From Eubacteriales bacterium (lineage in GTDB: Bacteria; Bacillota; Clostridia; Lachnospirales; Lachnospiraceae): a stretch of DNA of 64,000 nucleotides. Location: the NCBI GenBank assembly GCA_030536855.1, contig JAUNPK010000001.1:68965-132964 (forward strand), written 5' to 3'. The position numbers and the translations under genes were made by a program. Below the pieces are notes generated by a model that saw only the letters and a list, made by a program, of their open reading frames with translations, was not told where the DNA came from and did no database searches. Shown in pieces: positions 1 through 10,658 of this stretch; within the stretch, counting starts at the first letter, position 1; each line of letters begins with the position of its first letter.

Positions 1-2731
1 CCTGAACTGTCTGTCCTGTAGCAAGGTTAGAACCGTAACATTTAGCACAAACTCCAATATGTGAACGACATGAAAGTATTGTTCTGATTTTAACCTGTGA
101 AACACCTGTCTTAATAATAGCTTCTGCTCTCTTAGGAGTTACAAGGTGGTTTGCTGCAACCACAATTTCTCCTGTCTTTGGATCTTTAATATCCTCAGCA
201 AGATATCTTCCCGTAATACGCTCCTGTAATGGCTCAAGAATATCCTCTTTAGCATCACTTGAGTTTGTTGCTCTATCATTAACAAATGTATAAACATACA
301 TACCAGGTATTGCTCTACCAACACTACAATCTGTCTCTCTAATAATAAGATCCTGAGATACATCAACAAGACGTCTTGTAAGGTAACCTGAATCGGCTGT
401 TCTTAACGCTGTATCTGAAAGACCCTTTCTAGCACCATGAGCTGAAATAAAGTATTCCAATACATCAAGACCTTCACGGAAGTTAGACTTAATAGGAAGT
501 TCAATTGTATGACCTGATGTATCTGCCATCAATCCACGCATACCTGCCAACTGCTTAATCTGCTGGTTAGAACCACGGGCACCTGAATCGGCCATCATAA
601 AGATATTATTATACTTATCAAGACCATCAAGAAGGGCCTTAAGAAGTGTATTATCTGTCTCCTGCCATACTCTGATTACGTTCTTATATCTTTCTTCGTC
701 AGTTGAACGTCCTCTGTTATAGTTAACTGTAATCTGCTCAACTTTCTTCTCTGCCTCAGCAATAAGCTGTTTCTTAATAGGTGGCACTGTCATTTCTGAA
801 ATAGAAACAGTCATGGCAGCTCTTGTTGAATACTTATAACCCATAGCCTTGATATCATCAAGAACTTCTGCTGTCTTAGTAGTTCCATGAGTATTGATAA
901 CTCTCTGTAATATAGCCTTTAACTGCTTCTTACCTACATGGAAATCAACCTCAAGAAGGAGAAGATTTTCTTCCTTACTTCTGTCTACATATCCAAGATC
1001 CTGTGGGAGAATTTCATTGAAAATACATCTTCCCAATGTAGTCTCAATTGTACCTGTTACTTCTTCTCCATCAGCCATAGTCTTAGAAACTCTTACTTTA
1101 ATCTTTGAATGTAATGTTATAACACCATTCTCATAAGCAAGAAGTGCTTCATCGACACTCTTAAAGAATTTTCCTTCGCCCTTAGCTCCCGGTCTTTCCT
1201 GTGTAAGGTAGTAAATACCCAGTACCATATCCTGTGAAGGAACAGCAACAGGTCCACCATCAGATGGCTTAAGAAGGTTGTTAGGTGACAAAAGCATAAA
1301 TCTACATTCTGCCTGAGCTTCTACTGATAACGGAAGATGCACAGCCATCTGATCTCCATCGAAATCGGCGTTGAACGCTGTACAAACCAATGGATGAAGT
1401 TTTATAGCTTTACCTTCTACAAGAATAGGCTCAAATGCCTGAATACCAAGTCTGTGAAGTGTAGGAGCACGGTTAAGCATAACCGGATGTTCCTTAATAA
1501 CGTCTTCAAGAACATCCCAAACTTCATTCTCAAGATGCTCAACGCTTTTCTTAGCCTTTTTAATATTTTCAGCAAGACCACGTCTTACCAGCTCTCTCAT
1601 AACAAATGGCTTGAATAACTCAATTGCCATTTCCTTAGGAAGACCACACTGATAAATCTTAAGCTCAGGTCCTACTACGATAACTGAACGTCCTGAATAG
1701 TCAACACGCTTACCTAAGAGGTTCTGTCTGAAACGTCCCTGCTTACCTTTTAACAAATCTGACAAAGACTTAAGTGCTCTGTTACCAGGGCCTGTTACAG
1801 GACGTCCGTTTCTACGACCATTGTCGATAAGTGCATCAACAGCTTCCTGAAGCATTCTCTTTTCATTACGAACAATAATTTCAGGTGCTCCAAGATCTAT
1901 CAATCTTGCAAGACGGTTATTTCTGTTAATAATTCTTCTGTAAAGATCATTAAGATCTGATGTTGCAAATCTACCACCTTCAAGCTGAACCATAGGTCTT
2001 AAATCTGGTGGAATTACAGGAATCTCTGTAAGAATCATCCACTCCGGCTTAGTACCAGCAGCGATAAATGCATCAATAACCTCAATTCTCTTAATAAGTC
2101 TGGCTGCTTTCTGAGAAGTTGTAGTTGCAAGCTCCTCTTTTAATTTAGCAGCTTCCTCTTCAAGATTTACATTTTTAAGAAGCTCTAATATAGCCTCTGC
2201 TCCCATGCCAACCCTGAATGTATTACCATACTGATCATAAAGATCTCTGTACTCTGTTTCTGTAAGTATTTTCTTGAACGGAATATCTGTTTCTCCCGGA
2301 TCAAGAACTATATAAGAGGCAAAATACAATACCTTCTCCAAATTCTTAGGTCCGATATCGAGAATAAGATCCATACGGCTAGGTATTCCCTTGAAATACC
2401 AAATATGAGATACAGGTGCCGCAAGGTGAATATGTCCCATACGGTCTCTACGAACGCTTGCCTTAGTAACTTCTACACCACACTTATCACATACGATACC
2501 TTTATCTTTAATCTTCTTATACTTACCACAGTGACATTCCCAGTCTTTGCTAGGTCCAAATATTTTTTCACAGAACAATCCGTCTTTTTCAGGCTTTAAT
2601 GTTCTGTAGTTAATTGTTTCAGGTTTGGTAACCTCACCATGAGACCACTCTAAAATATTCTCAGGAGAAGCAAGCTTAATCTGAATCTTATCAAATTTCA
2701 TTGACTTGTTTGACTTAATTTCTTCTGCCAT
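1..2731 (-). CDS. rpoC: RNA polymerase beta' subunit, partial (C-terminus beyond window)
   Basis: Beta' subunit of DNA-dependent RNA polymerase; the window holds about 910 N-terminal residues and the rest lies beyond base 1. The N-terminal zinc-binding cysteines ([19 protein letters not shown]) are present. The catalytic Mg-binding motif NADFDGDQM is at about residues 453-462 (bases 1346-1375), where it is expected in the family. I chose the ATG at 2731 ([10 protein letters not shown]), which has a GGGAG ribosome site 8 bases upstream. An in-frame ATG at 2749 overlaps the rpoB stop (TAATG) but lacks a good ribosome site. Co-transcribed with rpoB. No frameshift or insertion is seen. Confidence 0.98.
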   Translation of the reverse strand, partial: MAEEIKSNKSMKFDKIQIKLASPENILEWSHGEVTKPETINYRTLKPEKDGLFCEKIFGPSKDWECHCGKYKKIKDKGIVCDKCGVEVTKASVRRDRMGHIHLAAPVSHIWYFKGIPSRMDLILDIGPKNLEKVLYFASYIVLDPGETDIPFKKILTETEYRDLYDQYGNTFRVGMGAEAILELLKNVNLEEEAAKLKEELATTTSQKAARLIKRIEVIDAFIAAGTKPEWMILTEIPVIPPDLRPMVQLEGGRFATSDLNDLYRRIINRNNRLARLIDLGAPEIIVRNEKRMLQEAVDALIDNGRRNGRPVTGPGNRALKSLSDLLKGKQGRFRQNLLGKRVDYSGRSVIVVGPELKIYQCGLPKEMAIELFKPFVMRELVRRGLAENIKKAKKSVEHLENEVWDVLEDVIKEHPVMLNRAPTLHRLGIQAFEPILVEGKAIKLHPLVCTAFNADFDGDQMAVHLPLSVEAQAECRFMLLSPNNLLKPSDGGPVAVPSQDMVLGIYYLTQERPGAKGEGKFFKSVDEALLAYENGVITLHSKIKVRVSKTMADGEEVTGTIETTLGRCIFNEILPQDLGYVDRSKEENLLLLEVDFHVGKKQLKAILQRVINTHGTTKTAEVLDDIKAMGYKYSTRAAMTVSISEMTVPPIKKQLIAEAEKKVEQITVNYNRGRSTDEERYKNVIRVWQETDNTLLKALLDGLDKYNNIFMMADSGARGSNQQIKQLAGMRGLMADTSGHTIELPIKSNFREGLDVLEYFISAHGARKGLSDTALRTADSGYLTRRLVDVSQDLIIRETDCSVGRAIPGMYVYTFVNDRATNSSDAKEDILEPLQERITGRYLAEDIKDPKTGEIVVAANHLVTPKRAEAIIKTGVSQVKIRTILSCRSHIGVCAKCYGSNLATGQTVQ

Positions 2732-2748
2732 TGATGTGCTCCCTTCCA

Positions 2749-5700
2749 TTATTCCTCAATATTTCCATCGCCATAATCATCAGCTAAATCCATATCATCT
2801 GCATAATAATCACCATCAAGCTCATCTAAAGATGTTTCTCCATCCTCACCTGCGCTCTCAGCATGGTATCCTGCATTCTTAAGTTCGCTTTCTTCATCAC
2901 GGCTACTTCTCTTGTATCCGCCATCGTCAAGGACTTTCTTGAAGTCTGTTACTTCGTACTCTGAACTTTCAAGGAGCTGTACTTCATTATCGTCAGCATC
3001 AAGAACTCTTACATCAAGTGCAAGAGACTGGAGTTCCTTAAGAAGAACCTTGAATGATTCCGGAATACCAGGTTCAGGTATATTTTCGCCCTTAATAATT
3101 GCTTCATATGTCTTAACTCGTCCAACAACATCATCAGACTTAACAGTTAAGATTTCCTGTAATGTATAAGAAGCACCATAAGCCTCCAGAGCCCAAACTT
3201 CCATTTCACCAAATCTCTGTCCACCGAACTGAGCCTTACCACCTAATGGCTGCTGAGTTACAAGTGAGTAAGGACCTGTTGAACGGGCATGAATCTTATC
3301 ATCAACAAGGTGGTGAAGTTTCAAGTAATGCATGAATCCTATAGTTACAGGGCTGTCAAAATACTCACCTGTTCTACCATCACGAAGTCTTACCTTACCG
3401 TCGCGTCCAATAGGAACGCCCTTCCATTCTGCTCTATGAGCTCTGTTCTCAGAAAGGTATTCAAATACTTCCTTATCGAGAACATCCTTATACTTATCTG
3501 TAAATGTAACAACATCCGAAGGATATTCTATTCCCTGATTTTCAGCTTCTTCTCTCTCTGCCTTTAACTCATCATCATCAAATGGTGAATTTGCATAGTC
3601 ATTAGCCATATCAAGGGTATCCATAATATCATTTTCGTTAGCACCGTCAAACACAGGTGTTGAAATATTAAATCCTAACACTTTAGCAGCAAGACTGAGG
3701 TGAATCTCAAGGACCTGACCAATATTCATACGAGAAGGAACACCTAACGGGTTAAGTACGATGTCAAGCGGACGTCCGTTAGGAAGGAATGGCATATCCT
3801 CCACCGGAAGAACTCTTGAAACGACACCCTTGTTACCATGACGTCCGGCCATCTTATCACCAACAGAGATTTTTCTCTTCTGAGCGATATATATACGAAC
3901 ATTCTTGTTAACACCAGGTGATAATTCGTCACCATTTTCTCTTGTAAATACCTTAACACCAACAACGATACCATATGCACCGTGAGGAACCTTAAGCGAA
4001 GTATCTCTTACTTCTCTTGCCTTCTCACCAAAGATAGCTCTTAAAAGTCTTTCCTCAGCTGTAAGTTCTGTTTCTCCCTTAGGAGTAACCTTACCAACAA
4101 GGATATCTCCAGCTCTTACCTCAGCTCCAATACGGATGATACCATTCTCATCAAGATCCTTAACCGCATCAGAACCTGTAGATGGAAGATCTCTTGTAAT
4201 CTCTTCCGGTCCTAACTTAGTATCTCTTGCTTCAGTATCATATTCTTCAATATGGATAGATGTATAAACATCATCTCTAACCAGTCTCTCACTTAAAAGT
4301 ACAGCATCCTCGTAGTTATAACCTTCCCATGTCATGAAACCGATAAGAGGGTTCTTTCCTAATGCTATTTCACCATTAGATGTTGAAGGGCCGTCAGCGA
4401 TAACATCTCCTGCCTTAACTTCATCTCCCTTAAATACAATTGGTCTCTGATTATAACAGTTACTCTGGTTACTTCTTGAGAATTTAGTAAGTCTATACTC
4501 ATGTGCTTTTCCGTCTTTTTCTCTAATAACAATCTTATTAGATTCAGAAGAAATAACCACACCATCTGCCTCTGCAATAACACATACACCTGAGTCACAA
4601 GCAGTCTTATTTTCAATACCTGTACCGATTACAGGGGCTTCTGTTACAAGAAGAGGTACTGCCTGACGCTGCATGTTAGAACCCATGAGGGCACGTGTAC
4701 AGTCATCATTCTGAAGGAAAGGAATCATTGACGTAGCAACAGAGAATACCATCTTAGGAGATACGTCCATAAGATCAATCATACTCTTATCAAACTCAGA
4801 TGTTTCCTCTCTGAACCTTCCGGAAACTGTATTCTTAACAAAATATCCATTTTCATCAATCTCAGCATTAGCCTGAGCTACATGGAAATCATCTTCCTCA
4901 TCAGCCGTGAAATAGCGTACTTCATCTGTAACTCTAGGATTCTTTGGATCTGACTTATCAACTAAACGATAAGGAGCCTCAACAAATCCATATTCATTAA
5001 TTCTTGCATAAGATGCAAGAGAGTTAATTAAGCCGATATTTGGACCTTCAGGTGTCTCGATAGGACACATCCTTCCATAATGTGTATAGTGTACATCTCG
5101 AACCTCGAAACCTGCACGATCTCTCGAAAGACCACCAGGACCAAGTGCTGAAAGACGTCTCTTATGTGTAATCTCAGATAACGGATTGTTCTGATCCATA
5201 AACTGTGACAACTGAGAGCTTCCGAAGAATTCTTTGATAGCAGCTGTAACAGGCTTGATATTAATAAGTGATTGTGGAGAAATTCCGCTGAGATCCTGAG
5301 TTGACATTCTTTCACGTACAACTCTCTCCATTCTTGAGATACCAATTCTAAACTGGTTCTGAAGAAGTTCTCCAACAGCTCTGATACGTCTGTTTCCAAG
5401 GTGATCGATATCATCTTTTGTACCAATACCATACTCAAGATGTAAATTATAATTAATTGAAGCAATAATATCTTCAACTGTAATGTGCTTAGGCACAAGA
5501 TCAGCTGAATTCTTAGCAATAGCCTCTTTAATATCTTCAAGAGACTCATTATCTGCAAGAATCTGACTAAGAACAGGATAATAAACCGCCTCTGAAACGC
5601 CTAATTCCTTAGCTTCCTCTGCAGTAATATCCACCCATTTGGTGATATCTACAGCAAGGTTGGATAATATCTTTACTTTTCTTTCAGTAACATTGCCTTC

Positions 5701-6717
5701 AGCATCTTTTAACTCAGCAGTTACAAATACTGCCGGCACTGCTGCATCCTGAATAGCCTGAGCAGTCTCTCTTGTAAGCTTATCACCGGCTTTAGCAAGA
5801 ACATTACCTTCACCGTCAACAACATCCTCAGCCAGAACTTGTCCTGCAAGTCTGCTTCTGAAAGAAAGCTTCTTGTTAAATTTATATCTACCTACTCTTG
5901 CAAGATCATATCTTCTAGGGTCAAAAAACATACCCGAAATAAGAGCCTCAGCACTTTCAACTGATAAAGGTTCTCCCGGTCTTAACTTCTTATAAAGTTC
6001 AAGAATACCTTCCTGATAATTTGTTGAAGAATCCTTCTCCATTGTAGCCAAAAGCTTTGGTTCTTCACCAAATATGTCAAGAATCTCAGCATTAGATCCA
6101 AAGCCTAACGCTCTGATTAATACTGTAACAGGAACCTTCTTATTACGGTCAACTTTAACATAAAATACGTCATTAGCATCTGTTTCATACTCTAACCATG
6201 CACCACGGTTAGGAATAACTGTTGAACTGTAAAGGAAAATCTTTCCATATTTATCCTTCTGTATATCATAATAAATACCAGGTGAACGCACCAACTGGCT
6301 GACTATAACACGCTCTGCACCATTAATTACAAATGTACCTGTCTTAGTCATCAAAGGAAGGTCTCCCATGAAAATCTCATGCTCACTGATATCTTCACTT
6401 TCCTTATTATGAAGTCTTACTCTTACTTTAAGAGGAGCTGCGTATGTAGCATCTCTTTCCTTACACTCCTCAATCGAATATTTAACTTCATCTTCGCACA
6501 ATGCAAAATCCACAAATTCAAGACTAAGTCTTCCATTGTAATCTGCAATTGGAGAGATGTCATCAAAAACCTCTTTTAAGCCTTCTTTTAAAAACCACTG
6601 GTAAGAATCCTTTTGAACCTCAATAAGGTTAGGCATCTCAAGAACTTCTTTCTGTCTTGAATAACTCATACGCATTGATTTGCCTGACTTTATTGGACGT
6701 ATCCTGTTTTTCTCCAT
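2749..6717 (-). CDS. rpoB: RNA polymerase beta subunit
   Basis: Beta subunit of RNA polymerase, 1322 residues from the preferred start [10 protein letters not shown]. That ATG (6717) has AGGGGTG 8-10 bases upstream; an in-frame ATG at 6747 has no ribosome site. The rifampicin-binding region ([29 protein letters not shown]) carries the usual sensitive residues, so no resistance substitution is seen. The active-site segment [13 protein letters not shown] is intact, and an acidic C-terminal tail follows. Cut off from rplL by about 250 bases holding two hairpins and a strong promoter, so it is probably transcribed partly by read-through and partly from its own promoter. Confidence 0.98.
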   Translation of the reverse strand: MEKNRIRPIKSGKSMRMSYSRQKEVLEMPNLIEVQKDSYQWFLKEGLKEVFDDISPIADYNGRLSLEFVDFALCEDEVKYSIEECKERDATYAAPLKVRVRLHNKESEDISEHEIFMGDLPLMTKTGTFVINGAERVIVSQLVRSPGIYYDIQKDKYGKIFLYSSTVIPNRGAWLEYETDANDVFYVKVDRNKKVPVTVLIRALGFGSNAEILDIFGEEPKLLATMEKDSSTNYQEGILELYKKLRPGEPLSVESAEALISGMFFDPRRYDLARVGRYKFNKKLSFRSRLAGQVLAEDVVDGEGNVLAKAGDKLTRETAQAIQDAAVPAVFVTAELKDAEGNVTERKVKILSNLAVDITKWVDITAEEAKELGVSEAVYYPVLSQILADNESLEDIKEAIAKNSADLVPKHITVEDIIASINYNLHLEYGIGTKDDIDHLGNRRIRAVGELLQNQFRIGISRMERVVRERMSTQDLSGISPQSLINIKPVTAAIKEFFGSSQLSQFMDQNNPLSEITHKRRLSALGPGGLSRDRAGFEVRDVHYTHYGRMCPIETPEGPNIGLINSLASYARINEYGFVEAPYRLVDKSDPKNPRVTDEVRYFTADEEDDFHVAQANAEIDENGYFVKNTVSGRFREETSEFDKSMIDLMDVSPKMVFSVATSMIPFLQNDDCTRALMGSNMQRQAVPLLVTEAPVIGTGIENKTACDSGVCVIAEADGVVISSESNKIVIREKDGKAHEYRLTKFSRSNQSNCYNQRPIVFKGDEVKAGDVIADGPSTSNGEIALGKNPLIGFMTWEGYNYEDAVLLSERLVRDDVYTSIHIEEYDTEARDTKLGPEEITRDLPSTGSDAVKDLDENGIIRIGAEVRAGDILVGKVTPKGETELTAEERLLRAIFGEKAREVRDTSLKVPHGAYGIVVGVKVFTRENGDELSPGVNKNVRIYIAQKRKISVGDKMAGRHGNKGVVSRVLPVEDMPFLPNGRPLDIVLNPLGVPSRMNIGQVLEIHLSLAAKVLGFNISTPVFDGANENDIMDTLDMANDYANSPFDDDELKAEREEAENQGIEYPSDVVTFTDKYKDVLDKEVFEYLSENRAHRAEWKGVPIGRDGKVRLRDGRTGEYFDSPVTIGFMHYLKLHHLVDDKIHARSTGPYSLVTQQPLGGKAQFGGQRFGEMEVWALEAYGASYTLQEILTVKSDDVVGRVKTYEAIIKGENIPEPGIPESFKVLLKELQSLALDVRVLDADDNEVQLLESSEYEVTDFKKVLDDGGYKRSSRDEESELKNAGYHAESAGEDGETSLDELDGDYYADDMDLADDYGDGNIEE

Positions 6718-6813
6718 TGACGTTTCACCCCTTAGTTTTCTTTTCATAAAATTATTACATTATTGATATGTGTATAGCTGATAAGCACACCATACCACAA
6801 TAGTGCATTGTCC

Positions 6814-6842
6814 ATAATAACAAAAAAGTCCCTAAACGTCAA
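6814..6842 (-). promoter_or_regulatory. Vegetative promoter of rpoBC
   Basis: Reading the minus strand, TTGACG (6837-6842), a 17-base spacer, then TATTAT (6814-6819): close to the ideal SigA promoter. Transcription would start near 6807, about 90 bases before rpoB. The -35 box lies inside the terminator-like hairpin at 6822-6861. Confidence 0.75.
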
Positions 6843-6861
6843 TAGACATTTGGAACTTTTT
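6822..6861 (-). terminator. Terminator/attenuator between rplL and rpoB
   Basis: Minus strand: AAAAAGTTCC pairs with GGGACTTTTTT around an inner AAATGTC/GACGTTT stem and a TATT loop, ending in a six-T run. It fits a Rho-independent terminator that lets ribosomal protein transcripts exceed rpoBC transcripts. Its descending arm doubles as part of the rpoB promoter. Confidence 0.7.
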
Positions 6862-6901
6862 GCATATACTTTTATAAATATTTTTTAGCTAAACGTTAAA
6901 A

Positions 6902-6937
6902 GAAGTGATGAAAAGAACAAAACCTTTTCATCACTTC
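6902..6937 (-). terminator. Hairpin 3' of rplL
   Basis: Perfect 14-base arms (GAAGTGATGAAAAG / CTTTTCATCACTTC) around an 8-base loop, followed on the minus strand by TTTT. It lies about 35 bases after the rplL stop. Either a weak terminator or an RNA-processing/stability hairpin. Confidence 0.55.
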
Positions 6938-6972
6938 CATAATATTCATAACAATATCCTGTAGGATTACAA

Positions 6973-7338
6973 TTACTTAAGAGTAACCTTTGCTCCCTCA
7001 GCTTCAAGCTTCTTCTGGATATCCTCAGCCTCTTCCTTAGTAGCGCCTTCCTTAACGATCTTAGGAGCTCCATCAACAACATCCTTAGCTTCCTTTAATC
7101 CAAGACCTGTGATCTCACGAACAACCGAGATACCGTTAACCTGGTTAGCACCTGCTTCTGTAAGCTCACCATCACCTGCATCCGACTCCTCAGCAACTGC
7201 ACCTGCTGCACCTGCTGCTGCCACAACAACACCTGCTGCTGCAGAAACACCAAATTCTTCTTCACATGCTTTAACTAAATCATTTAATTCTAATACTGAT
7301 AAACCTTTAATAACTTCGATAATTTCCTGTGTAGTCAT
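6973..7338 (-). CDS. rplL: 50S ribosomal protein L7/L12
   Basis: Stalk protein of the large ribosomal subunit that recruits translation factors to the GTPase centre; 121 residues, normal length. The N-terminal dimerisation helix ([20 protein letters not shown]), an Ala/Gly/Val-rich hinge at about residues 35-50, and the C-terminal domain ([20 protein letters not shown]) are in order. An AAAGGAGA ribosome site precedes the ATG. It follows rplJ by 73 bases, as in the usual rplJL operon, and should be made in excess over L10. Confidence 0.98.
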   Translation of the reverse strand: MTTQEIIEVIKGLSVLELNDLVKACEEEFGVSAAAGVVVAAAGAAGAVAEESDAGDGELTEAGANQVNGISVVREITGLGLKEAKDVVDGAPKIVKEGATKEEAEDIQKKLEAEGAKVTLK

Positions 7339-7411
7339 TATTATATTCTCCTTTTAATTATTATTGTATGTGGCATAGCCACTGAGTTAATAGATATTCC
7401 CTATTTGGTAA

Positions 7412-7903
7412 TTATGCAACTTCGTTCTTTTCAGCGATCTGCTTAATAACACGAGCAAAGTTTGTAATAGGTGACTGGATGCTTCCAAGAAGCTTAGAAA
7501 TAAGCTCATCTCTTGAAGGAATAGAAGCGATAGCTGCGATTCCCTTAGCATCGTAAAATGTACCTTCAACAACACCACACTTTAACTCAAGTGCTTCTGC
7601 TGTCTTTGCAAAGTTAGCTAAAACTCTTGCTGGAGCTGTAGCGTCATCTTTGCTGATTGCAATTGCGTTAGGACCTTCAAGTAAATCTACTATTGATTCG
7701 AACTCTGTTCCTGCAACTGCTCTTCTTACTAAAGTATTCTTATAAACCTTGTAATTAACACCAGCTTCTCTTAACTGCTTACGAAGAGCTGTATCCTGTT
7801 CAACAGTTAATCCACGGTAGTCAACTACTACAAGACCCTGTGCACCTTCTATTGCTGCTTTGATCTCGTCTACTATAGGCTGCTTAAGTTCTACTTTTGC
7901 CAT
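7412..7903 (-). CDS. rplJ: 50S ribosomal protein L10
   Basis: Base of the ribosomal stalk, anchoring L7/L12 dimers to 23S rRNA; 163 residues, typical for Firmicutes. The N-terminal RNA-binding part (VVVDYRGLTVEQDTALRKQL) and the C-terminal L12-binding helix are visible. A strong AGGAGG precedes the ATG. Its own promoter and a structured L10 leader lie upstream, so expression is probably autoregulated by the L10-L12 complex. Confidence 0.98.
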   Translation of the reverse strand: MAKVELKQPIVDEIKAAIEGAQGLVVVDYRGLTVEQDTALRKQLREAGVNYKVYKNTLVRRAVAGTEFESIVDLLEGPNAIAISKDDATAPARVLANFAKTAEALELKCGVVEGTFYDAKGIAAIASIPSRDELISKLLGSIQSPITNFARVIKQIAEKNEVA

Positions 7904-7963
7904 GAATATTTACCTCCTGTTAGATTAGTATCTGTTTCCAGATAATATTCTGCCCAGACGCAT

Positions 7964-8126
7964 AAAAAATCCTTCTGTCGCAAAGACAGAAGGACTGAAT
8001 AATCTCATAATCAGCATATAATGCTGCGTCATGTCCTCGGTAGGCGTATTACCTTTAACCCGTTGAATAAATCCTTCGGGGCCATACTGTCTTAGGCAAA
8101 AAATATTGGTGTGAACCCATCACACG
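7964..8126 (-). ncRNA. L10 leader (rplJ autoregulatory leader)
   Basis: The 5' leader of rplJL. The minus-strand RNA has the conserved L10-binding part (GCCTAAGACAG, GGATTTATTCAACGGG, CCTACCGAGGAC). It ends in a perfect terminator stem: TCCTTCTGTC, loop TTTGC, GACAGAAGGA, then TTTTTT (7964-7994). This matches the known ribosomal L10 leader family, in which excess L10-(L12)4 binding stops transcription before rplJ. The 5' end is inferred from the promoter at 8133-8162. Confidence 0.88.
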
Positions 8127-8132
8127 CTTGAT

Positions 8133-8162
8133 AGTATACTATCATAATATATTGGTTGTCAA
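8133..8162 (-). promoter_or_regulatory. Vegetative promoter of rplJL
   Basis: TTGACA (8157-8162), 18-base spacer, TATACT (8133-8138) on the minus strand, directly upstream of the L10 leader. Confidence 0.75.
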
Positions 8163-8199
8163 TCATAAATTTAAAAATTCATGAATACCAATCCACAAA

Positions 8200-8895
8200 T
8201 TAACCAACGTACTTAGCTGTGCTTATCTTAACACCAGGACCCATTGTCGATGTAAGAACAACACTCTTTAAATAAGTACCCTTAAGTGAAGCAGGCTTAG
8301 CCTTTATGATTGCATCCATAATAGCTTGGAAGTTGTCTGATAACTGCTCCTCTGTGAAAGAAGCCTTGCCAATTGGCACGTGAATGATATTTGTCTTATC
8401 AAGTCTGTACTCAATCTTACCAGCCTTGATATCATTAACAGCTTTTGTTACATCCATTGTAACTGTACCAGCCTTAGGGTTTGGCATTAAGCCCTTAGGT
8501 CCGAGTACACGTCCTAAACGACCAACAACGCCCATCATATCAGGTGTAGCAACAACTACGTCAAAATCAAACCAGTTGTCATTCTGGATCTTTGGAATTA
8601 ATTCCTCACCACCAACGTAATCTGCTCCAGCGGCCTCAGCCTCATCAGCCTTAGCACCCTTAGCAAAAACTAAAACCTTTACTGATTTACCTGTTCCGTG
8701 TGGAAGAACAACAGCTCCTCTGATCTGCTGCTCAGCGTGACGTCCGTCACAACCTGTTCTGATATGAGCTTCAATTGTCTCGTCGAACTTTGCAACAGCG
8801 CACTTCTTAACTAAAGAAACTGCTTCTGATGCTTCATATAATGTCTGGCGGTCAATATTCTTGGCAGCCTCAACATACTTTTTACCTCTTTTCAT
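8200..8895 (-). CDS. rplA: 50S ribosomal protein L1
   Basis: L1 binds 23S rRNA at the E-site stalk; 231 residues, normal length. Signature segments include [12 protein letters not shown] and [19 protein letters not shown]. The AGGAGG ribosome site and ATG are clear. It follows rplK by about 125 bases. In this family L1 also represses its own operon by binding mRNA. Confidence 0.98.
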   Translation of the reverse strand: MKRGKKYVEAAKNIDRQTLYEASEAVSLVKKCAVAKFDETIEAHIRTGCDGRHAEQQIRGAVVLPHGTGKSVKVLVFAKGAKADEAEAAGADYVGGEELIPKIQNDNWFDFDVVVATPDMMGVVGRLGRVLGPKGLMPNPKAGTVTMDVTKAVNDIKAGKIEYRLDKTNIIHVPIGKASFTEEQLSDNFQAIMDAIIKAKPASLKGTYLKSVVLTSTMGPGVKISTAKYVG

Positions 8896-9021
8896 TATAT
8901 AAACCTCCTAGTGGTAGTATCGGAAGGATTCTATCTTTCCTCCCACATATTGAACAAACTCGCGATTCATTCTAACCGCATGTTCTTCTATGAATATTTC
9001 AAATTTATTGGTACTTGTTAA

Positions 9022-9447
9022 TTAATCTTCTACAACAATACCCATACTCTTAGCTGTACCTTCAATCATTGAAGTAGCAGCTTCGATTGATGCAGCATTT
9101 AAATCAGGCATCTTAAGTTCAGCAATCTTCTGAACTTCTGATCTCTTAATTGTAGCAACCTTAGTCTTGTTAGGTGTACCTGAACCTGACTTAATATTGC
9201 ATGCCTTCTTAAGAAGAACTGCAGCAGGTGGAGTCTTTGTGATAAAGCTGAAACTTCTATCAGCATATACTGTAATAACTACAGGAATAATTAAATCTCC
9301 CTGATCTGCTGTCTTAGCATTAAACTGCTTTGTAAATTCTACGATGTTTACACCGTGCTGACCAAGAGCCGGACCAACTGGTGGAGCTGGTGTAGCCTTG
9401 CCGGCAGGAATCTGTAATTTGATATAACCTGTTACTTTCTTTGCCAT
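9022..9447 (-). CDS. rplK: 50S ribosomal protein L11
   Basis: Large-subunit protein of the GTPase-associated centre; 141 residues. The proline-rich N-terminus ([19 protein letters not shown]) and the C-terminal rRNA-binding part ([16 protein letters not shown]) are canonical. AGGAGG lies just upstream. Second-last gene of the rpmG-secE-nusG-rplK-rplA run. Confidence 0.98.
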   Translation of the reverse strand: MAKKVTGYIKLQIPAGKATPAPPVGPALGQHGVNIVEFTKQFNAKTADQGDLIIPVVITVYADRSFSFITKTPPAAVLLKKACNIKSGSGTPNKTKVATIKRSEVQKIAELKMPDLNAASIEAATSMIEGTAKSMGIVVED

Positions 9448-9507
9448 TGTGGCACCTCCTAATTATAAATGTGGTTTATGGCGGTCATTTTACGGAATTG
9501 ATTACAA

Positions 9508-9540
9508 CTCCTAACCTCCCACAGGTAAGAACACTTACCT
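9508..9540 (-). promoter_or_regulatory. Possible L1-binding leader element before rplK
   Basis: The minus strand carries an AGGTAAG/CTTACCT hairpin followed by GTGGGAGGTTAGGAG, between nusG and rplK. GUGGGAG-type internal loops are used by L1 when it represses the L11-L1 operon. The match is by eye only; it could equally be a short processing hairpin. Confidence 0.35.
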
Positions 9541-9545
9541 CTTTA

Positions 9546-10082
9546 CTACAATAACTTCACTTCTGTGAAATCAATTTCGACCGGTGTTTCACGACCGAAC
9601 ATCTCAACATTAATTGTAACACACTGTTTTCCTTCGTTAATGTTGACAATCTGTCCAACTGTATTTTCCCAGGCTCCTGAAAGGATTTTAACCTGGTCGC
9701 CAACCTTGCCATTAAATACAATGACAGGTTTAGCTTCTTCCTCTCCCGGAAAATTAATTCCAAGAGATCTTATTTCAGCCGGAGTAAGTGGTACTGGCTT
9801 AGATCCAGGACCAACAAAGCCTGTTACGCCTCTGGTATTTCTGACAACATACCAGCTGTCATCATTCATAACCATCTTTATGAGGACATATCCAGGGAAC
9901 ATCTTCTTCTGGGCAGTCTTCTTAGATCCGTCCTTAATCTCAACAACTGTTTCGAGAGGAACAATAACCTCTAAGATCTGATCCTGAAGATTTCTGTTTT
10001 CAACTGTTTTCTCAATGTTTGCCTTAACCTTATTCTCATAACCTGAATAAGTATGGGCAACATACCATTTTGCTTCGTCCAT
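9546..10082 (-). CDS. nusG: Transcription termination/antitermination factor NusG
   Basis: Binds the RNA polymerase clamp and modulates pausing and termination; 178 residues. The N-terminal NGN domain (KWYVAHTYSGYENKVKANIE) and C-terminal KOW domain (GDQVKILSGAWENTVGQI) are both present. It sits 15 bases after secE, the usual secE-nusG pairing. Confidence 0.98.
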   Translation of the reverse strand: MDEAKWYVAHTYSGYENKVKANIEKTVENRNLQDQILEVIVPLETVVEIKDGSKKTAQKKMFPGYVLIKMVMNDDSWYVVRNTRGVTGFVGPGSKPVPLTPAEIRSLGINFPGEEEAKPVIVFNGKVGDQVKILSGAWENTVGQIVNINEGKQCVTINVEMFGRETPVEIDFTEVKLL

Positions 10083-10097
10083 CTAATCACCTTTTCC

Positions 10098-10301
10098 TTA
10101 CTTTACAATGAATTCAATTCCAAAGCGAACAATTAAGTCCACAACCGAAATAATTACACCTAATAATACGGATACAAACAAAACAGCGACGGTTTCTTTT
10201 GTAAGTGATTTTTTGTCTGGCCAAATGATTTTTGAAAACTCAGCCTTTAAGCCTTTGAACCAGTTTTTCTTCTGCTTCTTAGTTTTAACAGCTTCACTCA
10301 T
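10098..10301 (-). CDS. secE: Preprotein translocase subunit SecE
   Basis: Small membrane subunit of the SecYEG channel, 67 residues from MSEAVKTKKQ. One membrane segment (VAVLFVSVLLGVIISVVDLI) follows the conserved amphipathic helix with the EFSKIIWPDKK signature. GAGGTG lies 6 bases before this ATG; an in-frame ATG 9 bases upstream has a poorer site. Single-helix form typical of Gram-positives. Confidence 0.95.
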   Translation of the reverse strand: MSEAVKTKKQKKNWFKGLKAEFSKIIWPDKKSLTKETVAVLFVSVLLGVIISVVDLIVRFGIEFIVK

Positions 10302-10324
10302 TGCCTTCACCTCACTGAACTAAA

Positions 10325-10474
10325 TTACTTTGTTTCCTTGTGTAATGTGTGTGACTTACAGAACTTGCAGTACTTCTTAGTTTCCATTCTGTCAGGATGA
10401 GCTTTCTTTTCTTTAGTCATGTTGTAATTACGCTGTTTACACTCAGTACATGCCAATGTTATCTTTACTCGCAC
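10325..10474 (-). CDS. rpmG: 50S ribosomal protein L33
   Basis: A 49-residue ribosomal protein starting at GTG (10474) behind GGAGGTGGAGG. It reads [17 protein letters not shown] near the start and CKFCKSH near the end; the two CxxC pairs make it the zinc-binding (C+) type. First gene of the rpmG-secE-nusG run, a common clostridial order. Confidence 0.95.
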   Translation of the reverse strand: MRVKITLACTECKQRNYNMTKEKKAHPDRMETKKYCKFCKSHTLHKETK

Positions 10475-10599
10475 AACCTCCACCTCCAATTATTTATTTT
10501 GTAGGTGTTATTAACACCAATTGGCTTTCCTTTATGCTTTGAAACTGTTGGGTTATTAATTTCCGGGCATAAAAAAAAGACCGCTTCCATAGCCAAACT

Positions 10600-10629
10600 A
10601 ATATATCACAGTACATTTATTAACGTCAA
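10600..10629 (-). promoter_or_regulatory. Vegetative promoter of rpmG-secE-nusG
   Basis: TTGACG (10624-10629), 18-base spacer, TATATT (10600-10605) on the minus strand. The leader to rpmG is about 120 bases and contains a run of eight T (10571-10578), but no convincing terminator stem. Confidence 0.65.
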
Positions 10630-10658
10630 CAATTTTTTTCATTCTTATCATAATATTA

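Noticed and set aside
5150..5260. Possible rifampicin-resistance changes in rpoB
   Set aside because: The resistance-determining residues read as the normal sensitive type.
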